Shown piece after piece: positions 1 to 12,634 of a stretch of 64,000 bases of DNA. The notes beneath the pieces are model-generated. The model worked only from the letters and a program-made list of their open reading frames with translations. It ran no database searches and was not told where the DNA came from. How positions within the stretch are numbered: the first letter of the stretch is position 1; each line of letters starts with the position of its first letter. Made by a program: the position numbers and the translations under genes. The stretch covers positions 3,767,001 through 3,831,000 of the forward strand of contig CM073562.1 of NCBI GenBank assembly GCA_037074615.1, in the 5' to 3' direction. This DNA is from Leucaena leucocephala (taxonomy: Eukaryota > Streptophyta > Magnoliopsida > Fabales > Fabaceae).

Positions 1-2071
1 TCTCAATCCCCTGATATTCTGAAATAATATATTAACATTCTATTCAAAGGTTTAACATAAATACATCACCCTTAGTCTAATATTTCCAATCCATAACACC
101 ACCAACCAAATCAAAAACTAAATGCATAAGCTCTTAAAATCTTTATTTGGCCTAAACCATGAATTCACCACTATAACACAATACATTCTAAAATTCCTAT
201 AGTGCATCAAAATTTCAGCTCAAACACCCCGATATATATTACTTTAATGATTTACAACACCCCACACCTTTCTTAACTATAACCTTCCTAAATTTATGCT
301 TTGGCTACAATTGTTTGCTCTTCAACATTAATACTTATTGTCCAATTCCTCATGGCAGCAGCAATTTATACCCAAATATATATCATATGTTAACCAGTGA
401 TCAAATAGAAATTCTAACGCCCTCTTCCCTGTTTCCACTAACTCAACCATCCGGACATACATGCTATATCATATCATTACCAAGTTCTGTTAGCTTAGCT
501 TCCACACATATACATATACTTAGCAGCAGTTTAAAGGTACACACGCACATAACCAGTAGCAAGGTTGGAGAAACACAGCTTCTAATTTTCTCTTTTATTT
601 AACCATTTGATCTTTAAATCCTGTTCCCAACAATTCTCCAAGCATCAACGTATAATACTCTTCTACCCCATTCACCATTCATAACAATCACCACTAGTGA
701 AGGATTGAAATACATATCCATACACTTTGAACCCATATTCAAATTCAGAATCTAAATCAAAATTTCATATTCCCTTATTTAGCCCAACACTAACATATCA
801 ACAATGTACTCCATATATACACACACACACATTGCCATTTCAGCAACACTATATGTATACTCACATGTCCTGTTCGTTTCCATGGCAATGATGATACATG
901 ATAAGAGCTTGACTATGCATATATATATCCTTCCCATTCAAACCAGTTCCTTACCTATCATATATACACACACATTAGCAACCATTCCAACTACCTAGAC
1001 AGTGTTGTGTATATATATACATGACATTCTCTGTAAAAAAAACTATTTCCTGCAACCGCAATACCCTCAACAGAACATCAACAGCAGCAAGCATAATCTA
1101 AATACATATATCAATATCACAACGACTAATGCCTCCTCTCTACGTTTTTTTCCTTACAACAACCAAAATGTGCAGGAACATTATAGTAGCTCGCTAGAAC
1201 GATAAGGGAGAGGATGTTGAGGAACTTACCATGCCACACATGGTGGTTCTTGGCAACAAGTGCAGGATGACAGAGGCAACAACAAATGGTAAGCATTAAC
1301 TCACAGCATTCTGAACAGCAATATGAGAGAAGCTCACTGTAGCTGCTACAGTAACCCACCACACGCTCACCGACGGAGCTCAACTCACTGATTCCAGTCA
1401 AGATCCATCTCGCCACATACCTCCTTCACTATCGACAACTACCTCTATTCTCTCTCTACTCTATCGCCTCACAACTTCCTCGTTCACTATCGCTCACCAA
1501 CAGAGGAGGTGGAGAGAGCTATGGCGATAACAGAGCAAAATAGCATAGACAACAGCGACTCATACCACAGAGAACGGTGAAATCACTCAGCAACCCATTG
1601 CGTGAAACTTCCTCACCCAAATCTTCTGTTCTCTGCGCCTCCCCCGATGACTCATTCTCAACTCCATATATCAAACAACAGCTCTGAGATTGAGGTGACA
1701 GCTCCAGCGCGACAAATCAAGTGACGACTGGCCACATGACATCAGTTGCGTGAAGGTCTTTACTCTGCTATCGCCATTTTTTTCTCTGTGCTGCTGATGG
1801 ATTCAGAGCATACTGAAAAGAGTATGACGTCTGCAACGTTTAAAGGGAGCAGGGGCATTATGGTAATTTTGCCTGCCAGGAAGAAAAAAAAACAAAAAGA
1901 AAAAAAAATTCCCTTTTGCACTGGCCAGGGCTCAAACACAGGACCTCTGCGATTAACTCTCATCACCCGACCACTTAGCTAAGACCTCCTCATTGACATT
2001 CTATGCATCAAATATATACATATCCCATGGTTAATATAATTTAAAATATAAAAATTCCTGGGCCATAACAG
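1..2071. repeat. Putative LTR-retrotransposon end, no gene
   Basis: No credible gene is visible here; the short open frames have no recognisable domain. From about 1240 to 1750 the base composition is richer in GC than the surroundings. The stretch around 1915-2000 (a line reading 'GGCCAGGGCTCAAAC', then 'CCACTTAGCTAAGACC') and the end at 2050-2071 ('CCTGGGCCATAACA') look like the 3' part of a plant Ty3/gypsy LTR, which typically ends in CA after a GGGC..ACA string. This is inferred from general resemblance only. The left end lies outside the window and no internal coding part is seen, so it may be a solo LTR or a fragment. Confidence 0.3.
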
Positions 2072-2271
2072 TTTCCAGTTGACAAATCCCCAAAATGGCT
2101 CAACAATAACAACGGTTTACATGCATGCCCAGAGCCGTCGCCTTCTTGTGTACTTGTTATATATTTAATTAACTGTTTACTATGCAAACCAATATATCAA
2201 CATATGCAACATAAAATGTACATAAAATAAAGTATGTATCCACACTCCACAGTCTAATTATTAATTAAATA

Positions 2272-2508
2272 CTTCTCTAGTCTTTAATATAAAATATATT
2301 TAACTAATTTAATTACTTCATGAAAGTTAGGTAAGTTAATTAATATAATATATTTTTTTAAATATTCTAATTATTTCCTTTAATTTATTCATTCTCCCTC
2401 TTACGTAATTATTATTGAGGGTACTAATGAGGGTAATTTGTAAAAAATAGATAAATATAGATATTATATTTAAGACTTAATTAAATTCTATATTAAAAAT
2501 TGAAGAAG
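2272..2508. mobile_element. Stowaway-like MITE, ~237 bp
   Basis: Flanked by TA on both sides (2270-2271 and 2509-2510). The ends form imperfect inverted repeats: the left reads CTTCTCTAGTCTTTAATATA and the right, on the reverse strand, CTTCTTCAATTTTTAATATA. A TA target and AT-rich, non-coding content fit the Tc1/mariner (Stowaway) class. The interior resembles the elements at 27311, 39086 and 50551 of this window, including a stretch like 'ATTATTGAGGGTACTAATGAGGG'-type sequence. Confidence 0.6.
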
Positions 2509-2563
2509 TAATTCACAGAGATCTTAACAAATAGTGATAAGTATAGAAGTGAAATGTAATCTT

Positions 2564-2564
<1 letters not shown>

Positions 2565-2595
<31 letters not shown>

Positions 2596-2652
2596 TGTAT
2601 GTATGTATGTATGTATGTATGTATGTATGTATGTATGTATGTATGTATGTAT
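2565..2652. repeat. (ATGT)n microsatellite, ~22 units
   Basis: A near-perfect tetranucleotide run of about 88 bp directly downstream of a Stowaway-like MITE. The apparent minus-strand peptide of repeated Tyr-Ile-His-Thr is only this repeat translated. Confidence 0.97.
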
Positions 2653-3783
2653 AGTTTTGCAGTCGTTTTCACCAATTTGATGTGATGTAATCATGAAATT
2701 TTTATTATACTAGCTTACGGTGTAATATAAAACTCAAAATAATCAAAGACTCTCCCCCAACCCAAGCACTTAAGTTGGTATTTTTACTTTGTTTGGGCCC
2801 AAAGGAGCCCAATCCAAGGCGTTGTTGAGCTGGATTAAGTTTACTGAGTCAAGTATACCAAAAAAAAAAAGTTTATTGAGTCAACCGGGTCAAAATTCTG
2901 CCATGTCTGCCATAAGAGTTAGTACAGATAATAAAGAATATAATCTTATCTTATAATGGTGCGAGTTTGATTCTCTCTATTATTGAGAGAGCTTCTTTAG
3001 TAGACAGTCTCGTAAATCCCCTGTAAACACTCTCTAGACCTTATGACTATGTTCTAATCTTAGTGAGAGATTAATACTAAATTTACTTATTGGTATAAAA
3101 AAAATTCAGCCAAATCTAACTGATCCACAAGATATATAAGTTCTATTAGATAAACCATACATTTCATTCTTTACTCTTTTACATTAAGTTTTGTTTTAGT
3201 CTTTTAAATTTAAAAAGTATACTGTTATTCTTTTAAACTTAATATTATTAATTTTATTTAATAGAAAACACTGAGTTATCAAAATTAAATAATGACTACG
3301 CAATTAAATGCTAATAAAACATGTTTGTAGTTTAATCTTTTTATATCGTGTTATATTTTATATTAAAAAATTAAATTTATCAATTATTATTTTAAATTTG
3401 TTGAATCAATTTTTTTGTTAATGAAATTAATAGTATTTAATTTTTAAATTTAAGAAACTAAAATAAAATCTGTTACAAACTGAAAGGATAAATGCATATT
3501 TTAGACTCTTCTATTTCATTGTTGAAAATTTTGAGTTTGATTATGAAGTTGTATTTCAATTACGGATCCATTCCATAAGCAAGATACAAATCTTAAATAC
3601 TAGATTTTGAAATTTCTAGGAGCTAAGAAAATATTCTTCTGGGTACAAATGCAATATGTTCTTTGTCAAAATAGGAATGTTTCTTATATATTTGGAGACT
3701 ATACAAAAGAATAAATGAATGAATTCTCCTATATCCAAAGTTAAAATGATTAAATGGAATCATCGAACCGAAAATGTTAGTCT
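2653..3783. other. Gene-free stretch with a possible SINE remnant
   Basis: AT-rich intergenic DNA. Around 2930-3108 is a segment with a pol III B-box-like string (GCGAGTTTGATTCTC at about 2960) followed by a 3' end 'TTGGTATAAAAAAAATT', which is how many plant SINEs end. I could not find a clear target duplication. The rest, 3150-3500, is AT-rich sequence with internal partial repeats and no coding signal. Confidence 0.35.
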
Positions 3784-4983
3784 TCAAAAAAGTGTGCTTG
3801 CAAATTCATCCATGCCAATTCCTTCTGAGTCATAGGCATCAAATTTGGAGGCAAGCCGTCTGAGTTGTGAAACGCTTCTTCCCAATTTCATAGCCACCTT
3901 CATCTCAAAAACCTCGCCGTTCTCTCTCTTGTCGCAGTCTTTCTCTTCGAGTGATGCTTCTATGGTCTCTTGCAGGAACTTGAAGAATCCTCCACAGTTT
4001 CTGTACATTTCAAACACCATCCCCACTTGCCCTCCATGCTCCAATGCATTTACAGACGTTGCCAACGACCCCGCCATGACGGCCGCAATGCCTTGCCAAG
4101 ACGAACCATGGCTCCCTAATGCAGAACCTAAAGCTGCAATCCCAGTGAGCAAAGGGCCTGATATGGCTAAGGTTTTGTTGAACTTGAGAGCCAAGTTTCC
4201 AAGCCTATCATAGTCCTCCATGTCTTTACTTTTAGCCACTTGAAGAATCTGCTTCATCTCCATTTCCAGTTCTGGAGTCCATCCATTATTATTCGTTTTC
4301 TTCTGTGATCTGGCGAATTTTGTATGAGGCCACCAAACAGCAGGCTCATATTTTGAAGGGAATTTTTCAAGCATGGTTCCCAAGAGAGGAAGAGGGTAAG
4401 CTTTGTCAAGTGCCAAAACCTTCTCCATTGCACTATTGACATCTTCCTCAGTTGGATTTCCAAAGGCTAATGTGGTTTGAATTTCAGTCTGAAGCTGCTT
4501 GAACAACCTAGTCGCATTTCGTTGTTCCTCGGTGAGTTGTGAGGGCTGAATCTTGTTCATGATGAGTAATATTCCAGTGGCTGCAGTGAACAGAAGAGTG
4601 GAGGATAATTTGAGAGCAGTGTTGTCAATGGCCGTGTTGAGACCAGCCATGGTAGTTGCAGAAAGAGTCATCATATTGAGAGAGTTCAAAAGAAGGGAAT
4701 TCCAGTTATTTCGCTGCTCGCCGATGTTTTTGTGCATTTCAACTCTGTCAGCCACAGCCTCTAAGATTGAATACAGTTGAATGGTAGCCTTGGCGACATC
4801 TTTTCCTGGTGGAGTTATTGTCTGTAAGAATCCATTATTGGATTCATGAACCAGCTTTGTGGTTGACGATGTGGGTATTTTCGGAAGAGAGAGAGGAACT
4901 CGTGGGAGTTTAGGGACACTAATGGTGGCGTGAACTCTCCGTAAAGAAGAAGAAGAAAGATTTGAGATGTGTAGAGAAGACAT
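3784..4983 (-). CDS. At4g22030-family protein, probably plastid-targeted
   Basis: A single-exon gene of 399 residues, ATG at 4981-4983 and TGA at 3784-3786. The family is usually called 'probable F-box protein At4g22030', although no F-box is evident here, and its biochemical role is not known. Residues 1-45 are rich in Ser, Thr, Arg and Pro with almost no acidic residues, as in a chloroplast transit peptide. The region 70-125 (EMHKNIGEQRNNWNSLLLNS... to the hydrophobic stretch ALKLSSTLLFTAATGILLIM) and a second hydrophobic stretch at about 272-310 (LAISGPLLTGIAALGSALG, then AAVMAGSLATSVNALEHGGQ) suggest membrane-associated helices. The frame is open, the length is typical and a TATA-like tract lies about 95 bp upstream, so it looks intact. 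The family call is by recognition of the conserved middle part. Confidence 0.85.
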   Translation of the reverse strand: MSSLHISNLSSSSLRRVHATISVPKLPRVPLSLPKIPTSSTTKLVHESNNGFLQTITPPGKDVAKATIQLYSILEAVADRVEMHKNIGEQRNNWNSLLLNSLNMMTLSATTMAGLNTAIDNTALKLSSTLLFTAATGILLIMNKIQPSQLTEEQRNATRLFKQLQTEIQTTLAFGNPTEEDVNSAMEKVLALDKAYPLPLLGTMLEKFPSKYEPAVWWPHTKFARSQKKTNNNGWTPELEMEMKQILQVAKSKDMEDYDRLGNLALKFNKTLAISGPLLTGIAALGSALGSHGSSWQGIAAVMAGSLATSVNALEHGGQVGMVFEMYRNCGGFFKFLQETIEASLEEKDCDKRENGEVFEMKVAMKLGRSVSQLRRLASKFDAYDSEGIGMDEFASTLF

Positions 4984-5966
4984 GAGAGTAATAATGAATA
5001 ATGGAAAGGTTTCTTCTGTAACTGGTATGTGATTGAAGGTTGAGGTTTTGAGAAGGATGAGAGATCATATATCTATATATACACACACACATGAAGAGAG
5101 AGAAGGAGAAAAGTCAGAGAAGAGGACTATTTCTAGCTGACATTTCAGCCTCTTGTCGTCTGGTTCACTAACGCAAGGGAGCCCCAAGGCTTGAACCAAA
5201 CTATGAGCTTTGAAAATTTTCAATATAGACTTGTTCTATTCAAATTCTGCGGTTATTCATCTCTATAAATAACTATAAATATATTATTTCCTCAACTACT
5301 ACTATTCTATTTATATTCTATTTATAAGTACAATTCTATTTATAAGATTCTACTCAACATTGGTTCAACATCATCCTTTCTTTTTTGATATAAAATTTAA
5401 ATTAAATATTTTTTTATAAAAATTTTTAAGAGAGTTGAATTCAATTTTAATTTAAGAATAAAATAAAGTCTAACTCCTTTTTATATTTAGAGATATTATC
5501 TAAATTTTATTAAAAAAATATAATAATAATAATAATAATAAATCATACAATGAGGAGTTTACAAAAACAAATTCAAATCCTCTTAATTATACATATTTAA
5601 GAGGTCTTCTCCCATTTATATTTTTAAAACATAATTAAATTAACTAATATTTTTAATTAACTTATCTGTTATTAGCATCGGAGAGAGTTAACAAACACCC
5701 CATCACAACCCGCCGTTATGAGAAGCGGCTAGAGAAAACGCAGGCTATAGCCGTCTTCATCTTCAATCCTTGAGCTTTGAAAGTCTATCTGGTATCTTTC
5801 TTTTATACCTCGTTGTCAATTTCTTTTTCCAAGCTCCCATTTGATTATTCGAATGTGACTCATTAGTCATTACTTCCCTTTTGGGTCATACAAAACAAAA
5901 CCTCTCTCAATCGACCCTTTATCACCACTCGTCAATCAGCTTCTCTGTATTTTGTTGCTCCGAGAG
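4984..5966. other. Divergent intergenic region
   Basis: This separates a minus-strand gene from a plus-strand gene, so both promoters lie here. The middle (5390-5690) is very AT-rich with an (AAT)n run near 5520-5540. Nothing coding is seen. The 5700-5960 part becomes more balanced in composition and probably holds the promoter and 5' leader of the BAP31-like gene. Confidence 0.6.
5074..5082 (-). promoter_or_regulatory. TATA-like element of the At4g22030-family gene
   Basis: A TATATATAG-type tract on the minus strand about 90 bp upstream of the ATG at 4983, a normal distance for a plant TATA box plus a short leader. It adjoins a (CA)n run, so chance AT-richness is possible. Confidence 0.4.
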
Positions 5967-8259
5967 ATGATTCAATTACTGTCCACTGCGATATTATCGG
6001 AGACGGTGACGATAATGTTGATTCTTTTCGAAACCCCCTTGAGGAAGCTGGTGATCATGGGCTTGGATCGAGTCAAGCGCGATTGGGGACCCGTGATGAT
6101 GAAGACCCTTGGAGGGACGGTCCTTGTGATGCTGTTGTCTACTGTCTACAGCATTCTGAAGATTCAGAACCGAAGGATCGAGGACGGTGCTGTCGATCAC
6201 ACCGATCAAGTTCTTATGGCTAACCACCTTCTTGAAGCTACTCTTATGGGTATTCTTCCTTGACTTCTTCTGTGTCAATTTCCATTAAATCATTCCTAAA
6301 ATATGGCTTTAATATCAATGTGATGCTCGAAATGACTTGTGCCACTGTACTTTCCGCAAGTATGATTTTGTTTGAACCCATTGAATACTCATCCTTGAAA
6401 TCTTGTATTGATCATTTTTTGTACATTTGGAGGGGTGAAACTGGAAAAATAAAACCATACTTTGAGATGATGATACAAATAATCTTCAGGGTATTAACTT
6501 GATGTTGACTTTCATCAAAATGGGATTTAGGAATTAGGACATTGTGTGAAATGTGAGGCTTGAAGGGTGAAATATGATTCATTTCTAAGTTTGCTTCATT
6601 ATTGGTTTATTTAATGTGTTGAGTTTTATCTGAGGCTCATTTTTCGTTATGGCTTTAAACAGCAATTCAAAGAAATGTTTCATAAGTCGATTTTTTGTTT
6701 TTGAAATTATTAGTTGGTAAATTTGGTAATGCTGGCGAAGTTACAATGATTTCACTTTGCTCTGCATGTAGTATAATGGACATTCTGCCCTTAAAAGGCA
6801 GTGATAAAGGGGGAAAACAAGGAGGAAACTAGATAGGGGGGATTACTTTGGGTCTTAAGGAAGGGACTTAATCACTAAAAAATCCAAATGATAAGTGAGC
6901 AGCATTAACTAGTTATCATTTCCTACACTACTACTTGTCATTGTATGCTCTATAGTTGTCATTGAACTTTTGGGTAATTAAATCTCTTACTTAAGACTTT
7001 TTAGTAATTCCCCCAACCAAATATGGGGTTCAATACACCCAGTATATGTCACTAAACTAGGCTTAACATTCTGTCAAGCTCTGTTCAATCTTTGGGCAAG
7101 GTAATGTCTTCATGGTGTCTTAGCTTTCCCAGTTTTAGACCCTTCCACCTTATTGCTCTAATTTATTTTCCCACTTCAATGACCTGAATCATACTTTGTA
7201 CTCATACATAAGTGCTTCAAATAATATATATCTATGTGACAATAATAGGACTTATTTGATGAACATAATTAAGTACTGATGTTAATTTTGAAGGCATTGT
7301 TGCTTTAATTCATAAGGCAATATAGATAGAAAAGCTTGTTGTTTTCTTCTTTTTCTTGATTCTTCAAGCATAGGGAATTACATTTCTCTATATCATTTGT
7401 GTTCAAGCATCTCTTTAATGTATCAATAGTAGAAAAGAAGGCTCTTCAACCTAGGTTCAACATGAGAATTATTTGTCTAACACAAATTTCCTACTTGTCT
7501 TCCAACTCGCTGTTATGTTATCCAGTGGCAGTCCAATAATTGGTTACGCCTTAAAAACATGAGCGAAAGGCCAGTTCAAATCCAACCCAAATTATTATGC
7601 TAAAATACACATAAACACTTTCAACTTAGGCCCTTTTGCAATCCTTCTACTCTCAAATTTGACTACTGGCCCCCAAGACTCTGGACCATGTAGCTTGACC
7701 CTTATGTTAGAAGGTTTGCGAAAGATCTCTAAACAACTAAGACAGCATCTAGCCAAAATACTACTTTTAGTTTCAGAGCCTGTTGTTTCTTAGTAATTGA
7801 TTGTTTAGACATCGTCTTGTTGGCATTTGAGCATCATTTTGCTTTGGTCTTTTATTTGCAGGCGTTGTCCTTTTCAATGCACTTATTGTAGACAGACTAC
7901 ATCATTACATAAAAGAACTCCTAATCCAAAGAAAGAACACGGAAGCTATGAAGAAAGAATCCCAAGAATTGGAGAAGGAAGCCCAAGAGTTTAAAGCTCA
8001 AAAGGCTGAAGAAATCAAAGCCTTGGAAAAAGAAAAGGCCAGGTTGGGAGCAGAACTAGAAGTGCTGGAATTTGAACTTCAGGCAAATATTAAAAATATA
8101 AATGTTGCAAAAGCCAATGCAGTTGCTCTAAGGAAACAATCTGAGGGATTCCTTCTTGAATATGACCGCGTACTCAAGGAAAAACAAGAGTTGCGTGGCC
8201 AACTGCAATCCTTGGACTACCAGAAATTGTCACGCTCAGCTAGTAAGAAGAATATGTAA
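5967..8259 (+). CDS. BAP31-like ER membrane protein (two exons)
   Basis: Exon 1 is 5967-6249 and exon 2 is 7862-8259, with a 1.6-kb GT...AG intron that splits a Gly codon; together they give 226 residues, the usual length for plant B-cell receptor-associated protein 31 homologues. Three membrane segments are visible in the first 125 residues (starting with ILSETVTIMLILF, then TVLVMLLSTVYSI, then GVVLFNALIVDRL). A highly charged coiled coil follows, rich in KE pairs (KKESQELEKEAQEFKAQ). The protein ends in KKNM, a dilysine KKXX signal for retrieval to the ER. The family acts in the ER membrane in export and quality control of membrane proteins; that role is known from the family, not from this sequence. 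ATG 5967 is chosen because the residues just before it come from a TTG-started frame. Confidence 0.93.
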
Positions 8260-8928
8260 GAAACATATCAGGCAGGAATGGCCTCTCCATGTATGCTGTT
8301 ATGAAGGTGGTTTGCCAAATTGCCTGCTATAAATCCTTGTAAAGATGTTCCTTGAGAAATAGGCTTTCAAATTTTAGCTTCATTGATGAGGTAGAGAGAA
8401 TGTTGATCAATTTTGTCCTGGTAAATTGTGATTTTTTAATTGATAAGATAAAATGTAGTGCTGTCTTGTACCGTATGTGTATATATTTTTTTTTGGCCAG
8501 ATGTATAGTTGATTTTTTAAACAGATATAGCCGTCTTAATCTTTTTATCATTTGATTAAAAAGATAAGTTCAAATACTCGCTTTATTTATTTATTTATTG
8601 GTAGCTGAAGTGTGCATTAATGTAAGTAAAATAATGCAGTGTTTGGTTAAAAGGATTAAGAAAGAACAAGATTGGAAGTCAACTAATGTACCTGGGCTAG
8701 CTTTTAACTGTTGCATTGGTTCACTTCCTATTATTTTCCTTACAACGAGAAGAAGAAAATTACAGCTTAATATAGGTCAATTTGAAGCTCATGATGTTAT
8801 TCCCTTTTTTTCTTGTCAAAGTCATTCCCTTTCTTAATTTATGAGTAAGAAGAAGATTGAGATTGAGATTTCTCACTTTTTATTATTATTAGCAACAGAT
8901 AATTGAAGCATTTTTACATAGCAGCCTC
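8260..8928. other. 3' flank of the BAP31-like gene
   Basis: AT-rich DNA between convergent genes: the plus-strand BAP31-like gene and the minus-strand anion-channel pseudogene. It should contain the 3' untranslated region and polyadenylation site of the former. The short open frames here have no recognisable content. Confidence 0.5.
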
Positions 8929-9990
8929 TCAATTGAGTAAAGTGATCAGCATCAAGCAAATGAAAACCAACACCGAAAGCGCGCATGTTGCCAACATTAG
9001 CCTGGAAGCTGTGCTACCTTTTACCTCAAGAGCATATTCAACAGAGGCTAGACAAATGAAGGTTAAAGGGAATGAGTAAACCCACCATGTAACAGTCAAC
9101 CTTCTCATTGATTTCTTGAAGAGAGCTGGCCTGCAAGCGTGTTATGAAACAGAAAGATTACCATATTACAATGCAAGAAGAAGAATAGACAATCATTTTC
9201 AATTCAAATGTGGAATTTGAATCATCTGGGAACTTACCAGAGACAGAGAAACAGACAGAAAAAATAGCATCTTTGATGGGGTGTCAAAAAACCCCGAGAT
9301 GGACTTCCAAGCTAGACTTGCCATGCTTGGAGCCGCAAAGAGCAGAAAAGTAAGCTGGCCTTAGCACTGTGGGAAACCGATTGCTACTGTTTTGATGCTG
9401 ATACAGAGTTACAAACAGAATCAGATAATGTGCAAATCCAAGTGAGAACATTGAGACTGCACTCTCTTCCCAATTCATCTCTGCCATGACTTGAGCAGCG
9501 ACTAAGTTTCCTATCACTGACATCTGGCTTACCGGGTTTGCTACCACCTACAGAAACCGTTTATCAGCTGTTAACCGTTGTCCGTAGAGTTTGACATCCA
9601 GCACCAATATTGGAACTGAAAGTGTCCAGCATAGAACCTGAGAAAAATCTGGGAACATTGATGGGTGCAGATTGAAGAATGAGAAGCCAAGAAATCCAAG
9701 GAGCATACATGTAGTTCCCTCCTGTGTGATGTAAGAACTCTGTCTTCACCAGATCAAAGTGAAAGTAGCACCTGAGAATGTAAAGAAAAGATAGAGAGCT
9801 GCAATGAATACAGAGAAACCCCATAGCAGGAGAAAGGCCATGGAAGGTAGTTCATTAAATGCATGCCAGAGAGCTTGTGAGTCCATCTTGTGTTCACTCA
9901 AATTCTTCCATAATAAAGCTTGTGCACCAAGGGAAATGCATATGGAGAAGTAGCCCGCATGAAGTTGCGCTAAGATTCATGACTTTGATG
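8929..9990 (-). pseudogene. S-type anion channel (SLAH1/4-like) pseudogene
   Basis: The translation matches SLAC1/SLAH family proteins, plasma-membrane anion channels with ten membrane helices. Conserved pieces appear in order: QLHAGYFSICISLGAQALLW, LRCYFHFDLVKTEFLHH, YAPWISWLLILQSAP, LDVKLYGQRLTADKRFL, NPVSQMSVIGNLVAAQ, FAAPSMASLAWKSISGFF, and in a second exon (9130-8929) PALFKKSMRRLTVTWW ending at a normal stop. The exon 9238/9130 intron keeps GT and AG. The frame is broken several times: a shift before LYILRC (near 9790), a shift after the QSAP segment (near 9660), an in-frame TAG right after DKRFL (about 9550), and an extra T in the TTTT run before CTGCTCTTTGCG (near 9350). The N-terminus has no good start codon. 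It cannot make a full channel. Sequencing error could explain one lesion but not all. Confidence 0.88.
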
Positions 9991-11850
9991 GCTTGCTATT
10001 GTCATTTTGGTGGGTTTGGCTGTGCGTGCTGGTGTTCACTGGAGCACTTATCACAATCTGAACTGAAGGTTTGATTGCAATGTCACCCATCATATGATTT
10101 ATAGTGTTAATAGGAGAGGTTTTGTCTATAAAATGAACTGTGTATCTTATTTTGTCACTGCAGGGTATATATATACATTCAAAGTAGAGGATTGATGGAT
10201 CATCTTTAGGTGCTAGACAAATAGATTTAGAAGGTGGCTAGAACACTTTCAGGAACACGTGAAAAGATGTCGTTCATTCTACTAAAGAAAATTGTTGTGC
10301 TTATCTGTATGTGTCACTGTCCCCTCCCACGTAGGACTAGGATAATAAAAGATACCCCATTCAGAAATCACATTTAGGACCTAGATTAGGTGATAAACTA
10401 AATTGAAATTGCTTGAATCTTTGAAAAGCTGGAAAAGTTATCTGATGAAACCCAAATCTCAAAACATCACTCATGTTGTACAATGTTTGAATCTCTCAGT
10501 TCTAGGAGCTTGTCTAAGTTGACTACTTTTGTGAGATTCATCCGCAGTTTTTGGATGAGTCTTAGGTGGTGTCTTGGTAGTCCATACCCTTAATCTCTTC
10601 CAAATATAGGTATGGTGAGTTTATCATATGCAAGTGTGAAGCTATAAAGGGATCCTGAGAACTTTCGGTGACAATAGCATTGAAGCAGTTATTTCCCATT
10701 TTCAATTTCAGCCAACATAAATAACCATTGATTTGGACATTTTGATGTCAGAAGCTTGTGAAGTGACTAGGAAATAAGACACGGTGGAAAGAAAGTCAGT
10801 CTTGTACTCATTCATGTTTTGCATCATTACCTCTTACACCTCAGAGATTCTTTAACTTGGGAAGCTAAATTCTTTGTTATTATGCTAAATATTTCACTTT
10901 ATACACATTTTACATTTGAGACTCAGGGTATGTATGTCACTTCCATATTATCTCTTGATTTCTTACCTCCATTGTTGGATATAAAGTTTCTGGGGACAAA
11001 GGATCAAGAATCCCCATGCCTGGATGAATATTATAGATTTAGGTGCTAGGTAACTGGACGTGGCTCACTGTATAGCACATGGTTAAAGTTTATTTGAAGA
11101 CTCGCATCAATTCAGTGGTTTTAAGCAGTGCTTAGATATGTTTTTTTGATACACTTCTCATTTTTATCTTTCTAGTTCAAGCATCAGAAGAAGATATGAA
11201 ATGAAGTGTGTTTGGTATACTAATGTATATTATAAACTTCACTTATTAGGTAAAAATTGATAAATTATATTTGATAACTCTTATTTGAAAAATATTAAAT
11301 TTTCAGTTTGAGTATTCTCCGATGATTGGAGGAAAGGAAGAGAAGAAATGAAACTTGGGTTACTCAGATGTCAGTACTATCATATTAAGGGTGAAAATCA
11401 GAATGAACGTTGAACTAAAGTAGTGGACAAAATGGATGGTTGAAGGGGGCAGACAGCAAAAGAAAAAGCAGTGATGTTCATGCGCTCACCTATCTATATT
11501 TTCATTCATTCATTCATTCATTATATATTTTTTTTTCTTCAGCCTCTTTCAACATGAAGTGGCCTAAAATTGCTGATGATCATGATCTCTTTTTCTGCTT
11601 TTCCTAACTAAGCACAGGTTTTTCTGGTTGTGGATTCCAGTTCATATAAGTTAATAGGTATCATATCTGATCTTCCATGTCCTTCAGAGGCTGCTAATTA
11701 GATGCCTTACCCTCTAATTCAGGTATTGCCAAAAGTCCAAAACTGTGACTCAGATTGCATTTAAACAACTATTAACTATTATATTGACCTACCCTTCTTT
11801 TGATGTCAAACTCACAATTTGGAATTAAAATTTTATTCATAAAATGGCAA

Positions 11851-12050
11851 ACGAAGGTTAGTCTGCATGGAAATAACACAACTCATTATCCCAAAAAGAT
11901 ATGGGTTTGAATCCTTCTATTGATGCGAGAATCTCATGAGTGATATGTAAGTATATTTACAAGGTGTATGAGTTTTTAGGTATATTATGATCTAGTGAGG
12001 TTCTGAGACAGCTTATCTAATCTTTTTTTTTGTAATAAAAAGTATCCATA
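11851..12050 (+). mobile_element. SINE-like segment with B-box
   Basis: This contains ATGGGTTTGAATCC (about 11899-11912), close to the pol III B-box GGTTCGANNCC, preceded about 35 bp upstream by a possible A-box (GGTTAGTCTGCATGG). It ends in a run of T's followed by GTAATAAAAAG. The layout resembles tRNA-derived plant SINEs. I find no convincing target duplication, so boundaries are approximate. Confidence 0.4.
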
Positions 12051-12634
12051 CAATGTTTTTAATGGAACTGAAACATAGTATGCCTTCTGAACAGAATTAG
12101 CTGCACTTATCTTTCATAGAAGGCAATGACTCAGAATGGAAATGTGTTCATTGACTGCATTCTAAAAGCTTAAATAAAGTAAGTTAGGTAATGATTTTAG
12201 AAATGGCTCAGAAAGGAAACGTGTTCATTGAATTTTAATTTTAAAAGCTGAAGTGAAGTTAGGTGATGGTGGAATAATTACCGTATATTTTTTGCCTTAT
12301 GCAGCATAGAAAAAACAAAATTTGTGAAAAAGTTACGAAAATGTTTTTTTTTGTTATAAATATTTTTGGAAAGAAATTGGATTCACCTATGATTTAAAAA
12401 TAAAATAAAATTTTAATTTTTTTTTAGATGATACTAATATCATATATGGTATAGAGAATAAAATGTTAAGCAATGGGCCAGATTATCTATATTCCCAAAA
12501 TAAATGTGGAGGATTTGTTTTTTTTTTCAGAGAAAAAAAATAGAAAAGTAAGTAAGCCTTATATTGATGCAGAAGCCCAATTATAAATTAAAAAAACTGA
12601 GACCAATTGTTATATGTTTCTATATTTCTATTTC

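Noticed and set aside
315..1205. Three short plus-strand open frames
   Set aside because: Low-complexity, His/Tyr/Thr-rich translations of CACA and TATA tracts in LTR-like DNA.
1126..1416. A 96-codon minus-strand open frame with Cys-rich text
   Set aside because: No recognisable domain and it lies in repetitive LTR-like DNA.
2565..2652. Regular repeat that might suggest a CRISPR-like or minisatellite array
   Set aside because: It is a plain (ATGT)n microsatellite without spacers.
3845..4780. Open frames antisense to, or shifted from, the At4g22030-family gene
   Set aside because: Shadows of a full-length conserved gene.
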